From Notamacropus eugenii (Eukaryota > Chordata > Mammalia > Diprotodontia > Macropodidae): DNA of 64,000 bases. The stretch covers positions 434,001 to 498,000 of the forward strand of contig NW_027325131.1 in NCBI RefSeq assembly GCF_028372415.1, in the 5' to 3' direction. The notes under the pieces were generated by a model, which did no database searches, was not told where the DNA came from, and was given only the letters and a program-made list of their open reading frames with translations. Each line of letters starts with the position of its first letter. Within the stretch, counting starts at the first letter, position 1. Positions 34,977 through 45,479 of this stretch are shown here, one piece after another. Made by a program: the position numbers and the translations under genes.

Positions 34977-36364
34977 GGTAGAATTTATGCCATATAAATG
35001 AAGACTTTAGACTTAGGCATTAACTAGTAAATTTTTGGTCTTATCTTTTTCCTTTTTATATCCTGTTAGTTGTTCCCCACTTCCACTCTGTACAGAATAC
35101 GCCAGATTTCTGCCTCATAGGCAGCAGGCTTGTTTATACTTATTATTATTATCTCCTTTGGATGTGAGCAAAATGATCAAATTGAACATATGTGAACACC
35201 AAAGAATAGTCCAAAATGCAATTATAATACTTAGTCAATTGGTTTTACTGTTTTATTGCATATAACTATCATAATAATTAACTTGCATAATACCGAATTT
35301 GATGTGTTTCTCAAGGTGATGAGCTCCTCATTATTGGAAATCTTTAAGAATGAGATGGATAAGCATTGATCAGAGATATAGGAGTGATTCTTACTCATAA
35401 AGAGTATAAACTTGATAAAATCTTGCCAACTGAAAGATGCTGTGAAATGAAAAAAGAATTGACATCTGTAATTCACCTATTTTTTTATTTGAGACTCAGA
35501 ATCATCAGTTCAGGTACCTACATCAAGTCCTGTTTTCTTCACTTTGCAGATGTGGAAACAGATGTGTTGTCCCTCTGAATGACCTTCTCATTTACCGTAG
35601 TCAAAAAAATAATTGTAAGAAATAGGAAATTACATATATACATATAAACGCATATGTGTATGTGTATACATGTATATATAGCACCTCTTGCTTGACTGGT
35701 CTAAGGGCTAGCTAAAATAAGAATTTAATGATTTTATTTTACCTTTTTCAAGTCATTTTATTGTAGTTTTGGATTTGAATTTTCTTACTCTAATCTCTCC
35801 TATTCAATCCCCATTGAGAAAGTAAAAACACAAAATGAATTATAAACATGCAAAAGTGAAGTGAAGCAAATTACTGCTTTGGCTATGTCTAAAAAATAAA
35901 GAACAAGAAACTTCACTCTTAGACCATCACCTTTTAAACAGCAGTTTGTTATCATATATAAATAATTTTTGTTGATCAATTTTATGACATGTTAATATTA
36001 TCAGTACTTCTAAGAACTGACTTGATCTGACTCAGAATGTTGCATATTTCCTGCCACAGGAGGTATCTAAGAGGCAATTAAGAAGGCACTTGGGAATAAA
36101 CCTGGGTCTTGCTCAGTTGTGGTCTGGATTTGATATCAGCCATTCCTTCGAACTCTGACATTCTGAGAGTTTATGAGTTGAATCATCAAAAATCAGTGCT
36201 ATTTAATTGAGCTCCTAAATGCCCTCCACATAGGATATTTAAGTGATACTTCAAATTACTCACTCTGTAGGCATCAATGTTGTGTTTGTGAACATTTCCC
36301 CATAACGGAACTGACGCACTACTGATACAGCATTTCTCATGTTGTTTCATGTTATTTTTTTTTC
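34977..36364. other. Unassigned sequence upstream of OR pseudogene C
   Basis: No gene recognised. It would include the intron and upstream exon of the plus-strand OR if they survive. Confidence 0.4.
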
Positions 36365-36366
36365 AG
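36352..36366 (+). other. Splice acceptor remnant before OR pseudogene C
   Basis: 'ttatttttttttcag' is followed by 'atatct' and an ATG 40 bases later. Spacing matches the acceptor of the intact OR on the other strand. Confidence 0.6.
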
Positions 36367-36405
36367 ATATCTACTGGTCATCTTTCAACGTTAAAAAAAA
36401 AAAAG

Positions 36406-37340
36406 ATGAACAATAAGAGTAATGTCACTGAATTTATTCTCTTGGGTCTTTCTCAGAATTACCAGGTTCGGATTCTGTGTTCGTCATTTTCTTATTTTGT
36501 TACATGGCTATTCTGATGGGAAATTTCATTGTCATGATCTCTATCACATGTAGCTGGCTCACTGAACAACCCATGTACTTCTTCCTGACTTACTTGTCCT
36601 TTATGGATGTTTGCTACCCCTCCACAGTGACCCCTAAACTCATCAGTGATAGGTTAGCTGAATAGAAGAGTGTTTCTTATACTAATTGCCTGATCCAGCT
36701 CTTCACTATACATTTCTTTGGAGGAGAGGAGGTCTTCATACTAACAGGGATGGCCTTTGACCGATACGTGGCCTTTTGCTAACCTCTACACTATATAGCT
36801 ATCATGAAAAAGGACAGGTTCAATGCACTGGTCTTGGCTGCTTGTGGTGGGGGGTTTCTGCATTAATTTGCACAACTTATCCTTGCTTTTCTTTTACCTT
36901 TATGCGGCCCCAATGAGATCAATCACTATTTCTATGACACGTATCCGTTGCTGAAACTTGCCTGCATTGATACTCACAGGTTTCATCTTCTAGTGAGACC
37001 CAATTCAGGGATGATTGCATTGGTGGTTTTCATGGTTCTTATGGCTTCACATGCTATGATCTTATGTACTCTTCAGGCACATTCTTTTGAGAGCCATTAA
37101 AAATCTCTTTCCTTTGGTGGATCACATATCACTGTTGTCTTGTTCTTTGGGCCTTTACTTTTCATTTATATTAGACCAGTCACCACATTCCAGGAGGATA
37201 AAATTTTGGCTCTTTTTCACACAATCACTGCTCCCATGTGTAATCCTTTGGTCTGCACGTTGAAGAATTCAGAAATGAAAAAGACCATGAAGAAAGTGTG
37301 GAACAGAAAATTATGCAAGGGAAGAAAACAAATGTTCTAA
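36406..37340 (+). pseudogene. Olfactory receptor pseudogene C (OR4-like)
   Basis: Full-length but disabled OR. It starts '[18 protein letters not shown]', then loses one base near 36475. In the next frame TM1-TM2 read '[10 protein letters not shown]' and '[15 protein letters not shown]'. In-frame stops occur at about 36663 (after 'DRLAE'), in 'VAFC*PLHY' (about 36779), in TM4 (near 36862) and after 'HSFESH' (about 37098). Other landmarks are intact: 'GMAFDRYVA', 'LCGPNEINHYFYD', '[11 protein letters not shown]' and a TM7 changed to '[14 protein letters not shown]'. It is oriented opposite to the other ORs and is more distant from them than they are from each other. It keeps a canonical DRY. 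Confidence 0.93.
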
Positions 37341-37819
37341 AAGGCATTGGTGCCTTTCTATATGGCTGTTGATGCAATGACTAAGTACCAACTCATTCAG
37401 CAGAGGAGTACCAGAGGCTATTCTGTGGCTCACACGCAAATATATATATTGGCATGAGATGCAGAATTGAAGAGACCTTAGAATTCATCAGGTTCACCAG
37501 ATTATTCTTACTAATGAGTAAACAAGAGTGAGGATTAGCCAAGTGACTTCCTGAAGGACATACAGTTGGTTTTTACTAGACCAGAATGTGAATTCTAGTT
37601 TTCTCACTTTCTGACTTCACCCTGCTAAACCTTTCTAAATGTTGAATAATCTTGATTGCAAGTGATTTCATTGGTTAGCAAAGTTTTGTTCATATATTTT
37701 GATTTTGCCAGCTTACTTAATCATACAGAAAGTGGAATAATCCACTAACAGGAATCCTTCCTTTTTAAGGGAATAGATATATTTCAAGATGAGTGGGTCT
37801 TTATGTCACTATCTTATAA
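37341..37819. other. 3' flank of OR pseudogene C
   Basis: Mostly unassigned. About 37460-37590 ('cttagaattcatcaggttc', 'taaacaagagtgaggatt') may be a worn MIR. Confidence 0.35.
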
Positions 37820-38055
37820 CTGATTCCACTTATATAGTAATTTTACTTTGCAAAGTGCTATGCATACATAATCTCATTTTACCCTCACAATAGCCCTGTA
37901 AGATAGCTGTTATTACAGTTCTCATTTCACAGATAACAGAACTGAGACAGAAAGAGATTAAGTGAATTGCCAAGGGTCACATAGCTATCAAGTATTTGAG
38001 GTTATATTTTAACACATGTCTTCTTGGCCCCAGGTTCATCACTCTATTCACTTGA
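37820..38055 (-). mobile_element. MIR SINE
   Basis: Reverse-complement MIR: 'gcaaagtgctatgcatacat', 'tctcattttaccctcaca', 'aactgagacagaaagagatt', 'tgccaagggtcacatagct'. One of the better preserved MIRs here. Confidence 0.75.
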
Positions 38056-39084
38056 CAACTACCTTCTATCACTACTTATATCTTCTTGCACTTTTCTCCC
38101 CACTGAGCTTGTCAGCTCTTAATGGGAAGTAGTACTAGGCAAATAGAGAGTGTTGCCCCCATTGTGGAGTCTTCTGATGCTTGTATAATCTATGGAATAT
38201 ATTAGATAAATAAATGGTGTGTGTGTATGCACACACACATATACATATATACATTTACAATCCATCATCTATTCAAATATAACTACATATCTCAATACGT
38301 GTCTATCTATCTACTATGAATATGTAGAGTCAAGAAAAGTTCAATGGAATTGAATGCAATATGTATCACAGTTTGGGGAGTAGTATTTTTGGGTCTAGAT
38401 TAATATAACCTGTCCATGAAGCTTGAATTAACTATAATTATTAGTCTTCCTTTCATTCATTATTTTTTAATGGTTGCCCTTTTTCTTTAGGAGAAAGCAT
38501 GTGTATCAGTTCCCAAATATGTAATAGTTTATAGTTCTTATTATAAAATGGATTTCTTTTAAAAATGTTTTATATTTTTAAACTTTTTATTATTTAATGG
38601 GGATGCATCGACATACATACATACATACATATATTTACTTGCATGTGGATATAAGTATATGAGCAGATTTGTATGAACATACATATTCACACGTCTGCTT
38701 TTTAATGAGAAATATTAAGGATAGAAAACATTTTTAAAAGATAGCACAATTAGAATCAGAATATAAATACACACAATTAACTATACATGTACATATGTGT
38801 ATATGTGTGTAGGTGTGTGTGAATGTATTTTTGTACCTTTTCCCTTTCAGGAATACTCTTACTGTCTCTTATTCTTTTTGCTGAAAAACTTTGATTTTCT
38901 GGCTTTGATATTACATCATTTTCAACTCAGGATTTTTAATTCCTCATTCTCAAGGTTGATATTCCTAATATATTCAAAGACTTTAGATATTGCTATAATT
39001 ATCAGTTCTATGTCAAAGAAGAAAGATTATTCTCTCAGTGTGCTTCTGTGTATAACTAATATTTTTGTAGCCGAATACTGTTTA
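38056..39084. other. Unassigned sequence with short TG/CA and CATA repeats
   Basis: Small simple repeats lie at about 38217-38255, 38610-38632 (CATA)n and 38785-38825. The 100-codon frame at 38797-39099 has no recognisable domain. Confidence 0.4.
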
Positions 39085-39365
39085 TATATATGTATTTAAC
39101 TATATGTAAGATGCTCTGTTAAGTATTAGGGGGTTCAAAAATAAATTAAAATATGATACCCACCTTCAAAAGCATCAGTCTTATGGATAAAACAACACAC
39201 ATACATAATGTTTACATAATGTTTACATAAAATACACGTTGCAAATGGAATTCACTTAAATGTGAAAGCACTAACATTGTGTGACAGGCAACGAAGCCTT
39301 TCTCTAGAAGGCAGGTTGTGAGCTAGTCTTCAAGGAAGCCAGGAAGAGGTGGAAAATTTCAGTCA
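39085..39365 (+). mobile_element. Old interspersed repeat, family not named
   Basis: 'atgctctgttaagtattagg', 'aaggcaggttgtgagc' and 'gtcttcaaggaagccagg' follow the same order as 54215-54480. I recognise the pattern as a dispersed marsupial repeat but cannot name it reliably. Confidence 0.4.
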
Positions 39366-39537
39366 TACAAGAAAATGAGTAAAAATGGTATGAAGACATG
39401 AAATTATTTGCTGTGATTAAATAAAAAGCAAAAAGACTAGTGTAACTGGATCATAGTGTATGAGGAAGAAAGCAAATTGTGAAAACATTGTAAGGGCAGG
39501 AAAGGACCATAGCTTGAAAGGTTTTAAACTGATAGCA

Positions 39538-40733
39538 CAGGGGGAGGAGCCAAGATGGCGGAGTAGAAAGGCACACATATGCTAGCTCCGAACCCACAGC
39601 CCATAAAATATCTGTGGAGAAGAACTCCCAGCGAATTCTGGAGCAGCAGAGGCCACAGAACAACAGAGTGGAGGAGATTTCTGTTCCAGAGAGACCTGAA
39701 GGCCTGACACGGAGGGTCCATCGAGCACCAGACCTGGAGCAGAGCCCAGCCCTGCCTTGGCCGCGCAGCACCGAAAGGAGCAGATCTCAGCAGACTTCAG
39801 GGATGGAATCTCCAGTGGCTGCGCAGGTCCCTCCACCCACAGGTTACAAGGATCGGTGAGAGAGTCTTTTTGGGTGGCCGACAGGGGAGTGGGGTGTCCC
39901 CGTGGCTCGGACCCCCTCGGGAAGCAGCAGCAGGGGCAGCAGTGGATAGGGGCTTCCAAAGCAGGCAGGAGCCCGGATCCATTGTTGAAGGTCTCTGCAT
40001 AAATCCCCTGAGGGAACTGAGTCCCGCGTGGCGGTCCTGCCCCCACCTGAGCACCTGAACTTAATCTCACACTGAATAGCAGCCCTGCCCCAGCCCAAAG
40101 CCCTGAGGCTGGGAAGCAGCATTTGAATCTCAGACCCCAAGTGCTGGCTGGGCGGATCTGGAGGCGAGGTGAGGGTGGAAAGAAAACTCAGAAGTCAAGC
40201 CACTGGCTGGGAAAATGCCAAGAAAAGAGGAAAAAAAATAAGACTATAGAAGGTTACTTTCTTGGTGAACAGATAATTCCTCCCTTTCTTTCAGATGAGG
40301 AAGAACAATGCTTACCATCAGGGAAAGACACAGAAGTCAAGGCTTCTGAATCCCATACATCCACAATAAATATACCATGGGCTCAGGCCATGGAAGAGCT
40401 CAAAAAGGATTTTGAAAATCAAGTTAGAGAGGTGGAGGAAAAACTGGGAAGAGAAATGAGAGAGATGAAAGAAAAGCATGAAGAGTAGGTCAACACCTTG
40501 CTAAAGGAGATCCAAAAAATGCTGAAGAAAATAACACCTTGAAAAATAGGCTAACTCAATTGGCAAAAGAGGTTCAAAAAGCAGAATGAGCCAAATGGAA
40601 AAGGAGGTTCAAAAGCTCACTGAAGAAAAGAGTTCTTTCAAAATTAGAATGGAACAGATGGAGGCTAATGACTTTACGAGAAACCAAGAAATCACAAAAC
40701 AAAACCAAAAGAATGAAAAAATGGAAGATAATG
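39538..40733 (+). mobile_element. HAL1, complete 5' end but 3' truncated (copy 2)
   Basis: It begins with the element's 5' end 'ggggaggagccaagatggc', has a GC- and CpG-rich 5' UTR (to about 40214) and an ORF1 starting at 40215 ('MPRKEEK'), and stops inside ORF1 at '.atggaagataatg'. ORF1 is broken early by an extra A in an A run (about 40230); after it come 'TIEGYFLGEQIIPPFLSDEE' and the coiled coil. The rest of ORF1, the 3' UTR and the poly(A) are absent, yet near-identical 13-base sequences flank it (39525-39537 and 40734-40746, 12 of 13). It matches copy 3 closely. Confidence 0.82.
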
Positions 40734-40746
40734 TAAATTGATAGCA

Positions 40747-41207
40747 TAGCATTTTATATTAAATTTTAGAGCTAACAGGTATTCTGAGTGGTATATGATT
40801 TGGGAAGATGTGTGCTTTTGGAAAAATATTTTTGTATCTTAGTTAATGAGAGTGTAGAGAGACTTGAGGCAGAGAGATGAACAAAAAGATATTGTGATAG
40901 TTAAGAAACAATGTGATGAGGGATCAAGTAGGCAGCAATATTTGTGGTGAATAGCTCACACATGTGGGGAATGTTACAGGATAAAGGAAGGAAATAAAAA
41001 GCGTTTATTAATTGCCTTATGTTGAGGCACTGAGCTTAGTACTTTAAAGATACTGTTTTATTTGACAAGGTAGAAATGACAAGAACTACAAAAAGACTGC
41101 ATATGTGGGATGAGTGTGAGTGAGTAATTAAGTTAGTGAGTCTTGGTCACTCAGAAATAACTGTGGATTTTGGAAGACAGGAATTTTGTGGTGAAAGATA
41201 ATATGTT
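40747..41207. other. Unassigned sequence
   Basis: Host flank between two retrotransposon pieces. A MIR-like patch ('gcactgagcttagtacttta') lies at about 41000-41075. Confidence 0.4.
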
Positions 41208-41889
41208 GCTGTGGATGGAGCCAATATGACAGAGTAGATGTCGAGATCTGTTATAGCTCTTCCCCCCTCCCCAATTCCTCAAATAACCTGTAAAAAATGA
41301 CTCTGACCAAATTCTAGAGCAGCAGAAGCCACCGAATGACAGACTGAAACAGATTTCCATCATAAGACAATCTGGAAGGTCAATGGGAAGAGTGTACCCC
41401 AACAGGCTGGGAGTGGAGCACAGTTCAGCATGAGCTTTTCCAGCTTGGATGGAGCTGGACCAAGCCTTAGGGGACTGAGTTGCTGGTGGCTGCTGCGGTA
41501 TCCTGACTTCTCCACTTACAAATGTCACAGACAGCTTGGAAGGTTAATTGGAAGTGTCTCTCACCTGGCTGAGAGGGGAGAGTGGTCCGGCTCCACTCCC
41601 AGTCCAAACCGAGCCCCAGCCCAGGACCCAGCCCCAAAGTCGTGGCAGTCACTTGAAACAGAGGCTGCTTCTGCAACCCTCCACTTAACAAAGAGCTCAA
41701 AAAAGTAATTGGCTGGGAAAATTGGCAAATGGGGGGGAGGGGGGAGGAGAAACAGGTTATAAATTCTTGCTTCTTCAGTGAAGAGATATTTTCTTAAATC
41801 ATTGGTGATGAGAAAGATCAAAACATACAACCAGGAGAAGACAATAGAACCAAAGCTACTGTATCCAAATCCTCCGAGAAAAAAATATG
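41208..41889 (+). mobile_element. L1 5' UTR and ORF1 start, 3' truncated
   Basis: Begins 'ggatggagccaatatgacagag', a diverged form of the L1/HAL1 5' terminus, continues through a GC-rich 5' UTR ('ctagagcagcagaagccacc') and ends a little inside ORF1 ('gtatccaaatcctccgag', 'atatgaattg'). It then joins directly to an L1 ORF2 fragment in the opposite orientation. No poly(A) lies between. Confidence 0.7.
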
Positions 41890-42297
41890 AATTGTATCAT
41901 AAAAAGAATTTGATAGGGCTCATTTTTTGCCAATTATTCAAAATAGTCTATACAGTTTGGAATTAACTGTTAATTAAATGTTTGATAGAATTTACTTGCA
42001 TATCCATCTGGCCCTGTAAATATTTTCCAAGGGAGATGGTTAATGACTTGTTCAATTTATTTTTCTGAGATGGGCTTATTTAAGTATTTAACTTTCTCTT
42101 CAGTTAATCTGGACAATTTATGTTTTTTATTAATCTTCCTCCATCTCATTTAGATTGTCAAATTTATGGGCATATATTTGGCAAAGTAATTTCCAATTAC
42201 TGTTTTAATTTCCTCCTAGGAGTTGATTTCACAAGTTTAATTTTTTCATATTAGTACTTTGGCTTTCTTCTTTCTTTTCTGAAATCAAATTGACCAA

Positions 42298-42311
42298 GAT
42301 TTATCAATTTT
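42298..42311. repeat. Target-site duplication of HAL1 copy 3, left
   Basis: 'gatttatcaatttt', identical to 45048-45061. The sequence belongs to the interrupted L1 ORF2. Confidence 0.9.
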
Positions 42312-45047
42312 CTTTATTTATTTGCTTGTTTATTTATTTATTTAACTTTTAACATTCATTTTCACAAAATTTTGGGTTCCAAATTTTCTCCCCTTATGTC
42401 CCCTCCCCCCACCCCAAAACACCGAGCCTTCTAATTGCCCCTGTGTGCCAATCTGCCCTCTCCTCTATCATCCTTCTCTGCCCTTGTCTCCATCCTATAC
42501 CCCTTTACCTGCATTTCTTATTTCCTAGTAGCAAGAACAGTATTCGACAGTTGTTCCTAAAACTTTGAGTTCCAACTTCTCTTCCTCCCTCCCTCCCCAC
42601 CCATTCCCTTTGGAAGGCAAGCAATTTAATATAGGCCAAATCTGTGTAGTTTGGCAAATGACTTCCGTAATAGTAGTGTTGTGTAAGAACTAATTATATT
42701 TCCCTCCATCCTTTCCTGTCCCCCATTACTTCTGTTCTCTCTTTTGATCCTGTCCCTTCCCATGAGTGTTGACCTCAAATTGCTCCCTCCTCCCCATGCC
42801 CTGCTTTCCATCATCCCCCCCACCCTGCTTATCCCCTTATACCCCACTTTCCTGTATTATAAGATAGGTTTTCATACCAAAATGACTGTGTATTTTATTC
42901 CTTCCTTTAGTGGAATGTGATGAGAGTAAACTTCATATTTTTCTTTCACCTCCCCTCTTTGTCCCTCCACTAATAGCCTTTTCTTGCCTCTTTTAGGAGA
43001 GATCATTTGCCCCATTCCATTTCTCCCTTTCTCCTCCCAATATATTTCTCTCTCACTGCTTGATTTCATTTTTTAAAGATATGATCCCATCCTCTTCAAT
43101 TCACTCTGTGCACTCTGTCTCTATGTGTGTGCATGTGCGTGTGCATGTGTGTGTGTGTAATCCCACCCAGTACCCAGATACTGAATAGTTTCAACAGTTA
43201 CAAATATTGTCTTTCCATGTAGGAATGTAAACAGTTCCACTTTAGTAAAGTCCCTTATGACTTCTCTTTGGTATTTACTTTTTAATGCTTCTCTTGATTC
43301 TTGTGTTTGAAAGTCAAATTTTCTTTTCAGCTCTGTTCTTTTCATCCAGAATGCTTGAAAGTCCTCTATTTCATTGAAAGACCATTTTTCCCCTGAAGTA
43401 TTCTACTCAGTTTTGCTGGGTAGGTGATTCTTGGTTTTAGTCCTAGTTTCTTGGACTTCTGGAATAATGGTATTCCACGTCCCCTTCCATCCCTTAATGT
43501 AGAAGCTGCTAGATCTTGTGTTATCCTGATTGTATTTCCACAATACTTGAATTGTTTCTTTCTAGCTGCTGGCAATATTTTCTCCTTGACCTGGGAACTC
43601 TGGAATTTGGCCACAACGTTCCTAGGAGTTTCTCTTTTTGGATCTCTTTCAGGCGTTGATCTGTGGATTCCTTGAATACTTATTTTTCCCTCTGGTTCTA
43701 GACTCTCAGGGCAGTTTTCCTTGATAATTTCATGAAAGATGATGTCTAGGCTCTTTTTTGGATCATGGCTTTCAGGTAGGCCCATAATTTTTAAATTGTC
43801 TCTCCTGGATCTCTTTTCCAGGTCAGTTGTTTTTCCAATGAGATATTTCACATTATCTTCCATTTTTTCATTCTTTTGGTTTTGTTTTGTGATTTCTTGG
43901 TTTCTCATCAAGTCATTAGCCTCCATCTGTTCCATTCTAATTTTGAAAGAACTCTTTTCTTCAGTGAGCTTTTGAACCTCCTTTTCCATTTGGCTAATTC
44001 TGCTTTTGAAAGCATTCTTCTCCTCACTGGCTTTTTGAACCTCTCTTGCCAATTGAGTTAGCCTATTTTTTAAGGTGTTATTATCTTCAGCATTTTTTTG
44101 GGTCTCCTTTAGCAGGGTGTTTACTTGTTTTTCATGCTTTGCTTACATGTCACTCATTTCTCTTCCCAGTTTTTCCTTCACTTCTCTAACTTGATTTTCA
44201 AAATCCTTTTTGAGCTCTTCCATGGCCTGAGCCCATTGCATGGGCTGGGATATAGAAGCCTTGACTTCTGTGTCATTCCCTGATGGTAAGCATTGTTCTT
44301 CCTCATCAGAAAGGAAGGGAGGAAATGCCTGTTCACCAAGAAAGTAACCTTCTATAGTTTTATTTTTTTCCCCTTTTCTTCGCATTTTCCCAGCCAGTGA
44401 CTTGACTTCTGAGTGTCCTCTCCACCCCCACCTCGCCTCCAGATCCGCCCAGCCAACACTTGGGGTCTGAGATTCAAATGCTGCTTCCCAGCCTCAGGGC
44501 TTTGGGTGGGGGCAGGGCTGCTATTCAGTGTGAGATTAAATTTAGGTGCTCAGGTGAGGGCAGGGCAGCCTCACGGGCTCAGTTCCCTCCGGGGGTTTGT
44601 GTAGAGACCTTCAACAATGGATCCGGGCTCCTGCCTGCCTGGGGAGCCTCTGTCTGCTCCCAACTCCGTTCGTGCCTCCCGAGGGGTCCTGAGTTGTGGG
44701 GGCACCCCACACTCTTCTCGACCCGCTGAAGAGACCCTCTCACCGACCCTTGTCACCTGTGGGTGGGGGACCCGTGCAGCCGCTGGAGATTCCATCCCTG
44801 AAGCCTGCTCGGATCTGCTCCTTTCTGCGCCATGCTGCCAAGGCAGGGTTGGGCTCTGCTCCAGGTCCGGGGCGCGGACCTCTTTTGGGAGAGGTTTCCA
44901 GGCTCTCTGGAGCAGAAATCTCCAAAGATTGTTCTGTGGCTTCTTCTTCTCCAGAATTCGCCGGTGGTTCTTTCTTTATGGATATTTTATGGGCAGTGGG
45001 TTCAGAGGTAGCGTATGTGCGTCTTTCTACTCTGCCATCTTGGCTCC
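42312..45047 (-). mobile_element. Complete HAL1 half-L1 retrotransposon (copy 3)
   Basis: A 2.7-kb element with perfect 14-base target-site duplications. Sense order: 5' end at 45047 ('ggagccaagatggcagagtaga'-type start), CpG-rich 5' UTR of about 660 bases, ORF1 (44385-43366), a long purine-rich 3' UTR with a GT-rich microsatellite at 43115-43160, and a T-rich (plus) or A-rich (sense) end at 42312-42345. There is no endonuclease or reverse transcriptase sequence, so it must have been copied by L1 ORF2p in trans. Good conservation of ORF1 and TSDs suggests the youngest HAL1 insertion in the window. Confidence 0.9.
43366..44385 (-). pseudogene. HAL1 ORF1, open except for one stop
   Basis: Reads 'MRRKGEKNKTIEGYFLGEQ' through an acidic N-terminal segment, a coiled coil with 21-residue periodicity ('EEKNAFKSRISQMEKEVQKL', 'EEKSSFKIRMEQMEANDLMR'), the RNA-binding core ('NVKYLIGKTTDLEKRSRRDN', 'GLPESHDPKKSLD', 'ENCPESLEPEGK', 'STPERDPKRETPRNVVAKF') and the C-terminal domain ('ARKKQFKYCGNTIRITQDLA'). 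In frame over about 339 codons with a single TAA at 44140-44142, where copy 2 has AAA (Lys). The gene product would bind element RNA; no enzyme activity is expected. Confidence 0.85.
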
Positions 45048-45061
45048 GATTTATCAATTTT
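45048..45061. repeat. Target-site duplication of HAL1 copy 3, right
   Basis: 'gatttatcaatttt', identical to the left copy. Confidence 0.9.
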
Positions 45062-45479
45062 ATTGCTTTCTTCATAAAACCAACTCTTAGTTTTATTTAT
45101 TAGATCAGTGGTTTTCCTTTTTATTATTGATTTATTTGTTTTCCGCTTTCTACAATTACTTCCTTAAGTGTTAGATTTTCTCCCCCTCCCTACCTCCTTC
45201 CTCCCGAGATGGTGTGCAATCTTACATGAATTCTACACATACATTCTTATTAAACACATTTTCATATTAGTCATGTTGCATAGCAGAATTAAAATGAATG
45301 GGACAAACCTTGAGAGAAATCAAAACAAAGTAAAACGTAACAGAAGAGAGCATATTCTGTGATCCAATTCCATAGTTCTTTCTCTAGAGGTAGATGGCAT
45401 TTTGCCACAAGAGTTTCTTGGGAATGTTTTAGGTCCTTGCATTTCTGTGAAAGTCTAGGTCTACCAGAAAAATTTCTCA

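Larger units (their letters stand above)
41890..45117 (-). mobile_element. L1 ORF2 fragment, split by HAL1 copy 3
   Basis: The pieces 41890-42297 and 45062-45117 together match one stretch of L1 ORF2 (compare 48255-48720 on the minus strand and about 28140-28570 on the plus strand): 'cataaaaagaatttgat', 'gggcatatatttggcaaag' and 'accaactcttagttttattt'. It has neither a 3' end nor a 5' end. HAL1 copy 3 lies inside it, and at 45118 it meets the 3' end of the next L1. Confidence 0.78.

Noticed and set aside
39541-40140. GC- and CpG-rich block with overlapping frames up to 162 codons, resembling a CpG-island gene
   Set aside because: It is the HAL1 5' UTR; the same sequence recurs reversed at 44390-45047 with different frames open.
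43366-44052. 228-codon open frame as a host gene
   Set aside because: It is ORF1 of a HAL1 element with target-site duplications; its sequence matches L1 ORF1p.
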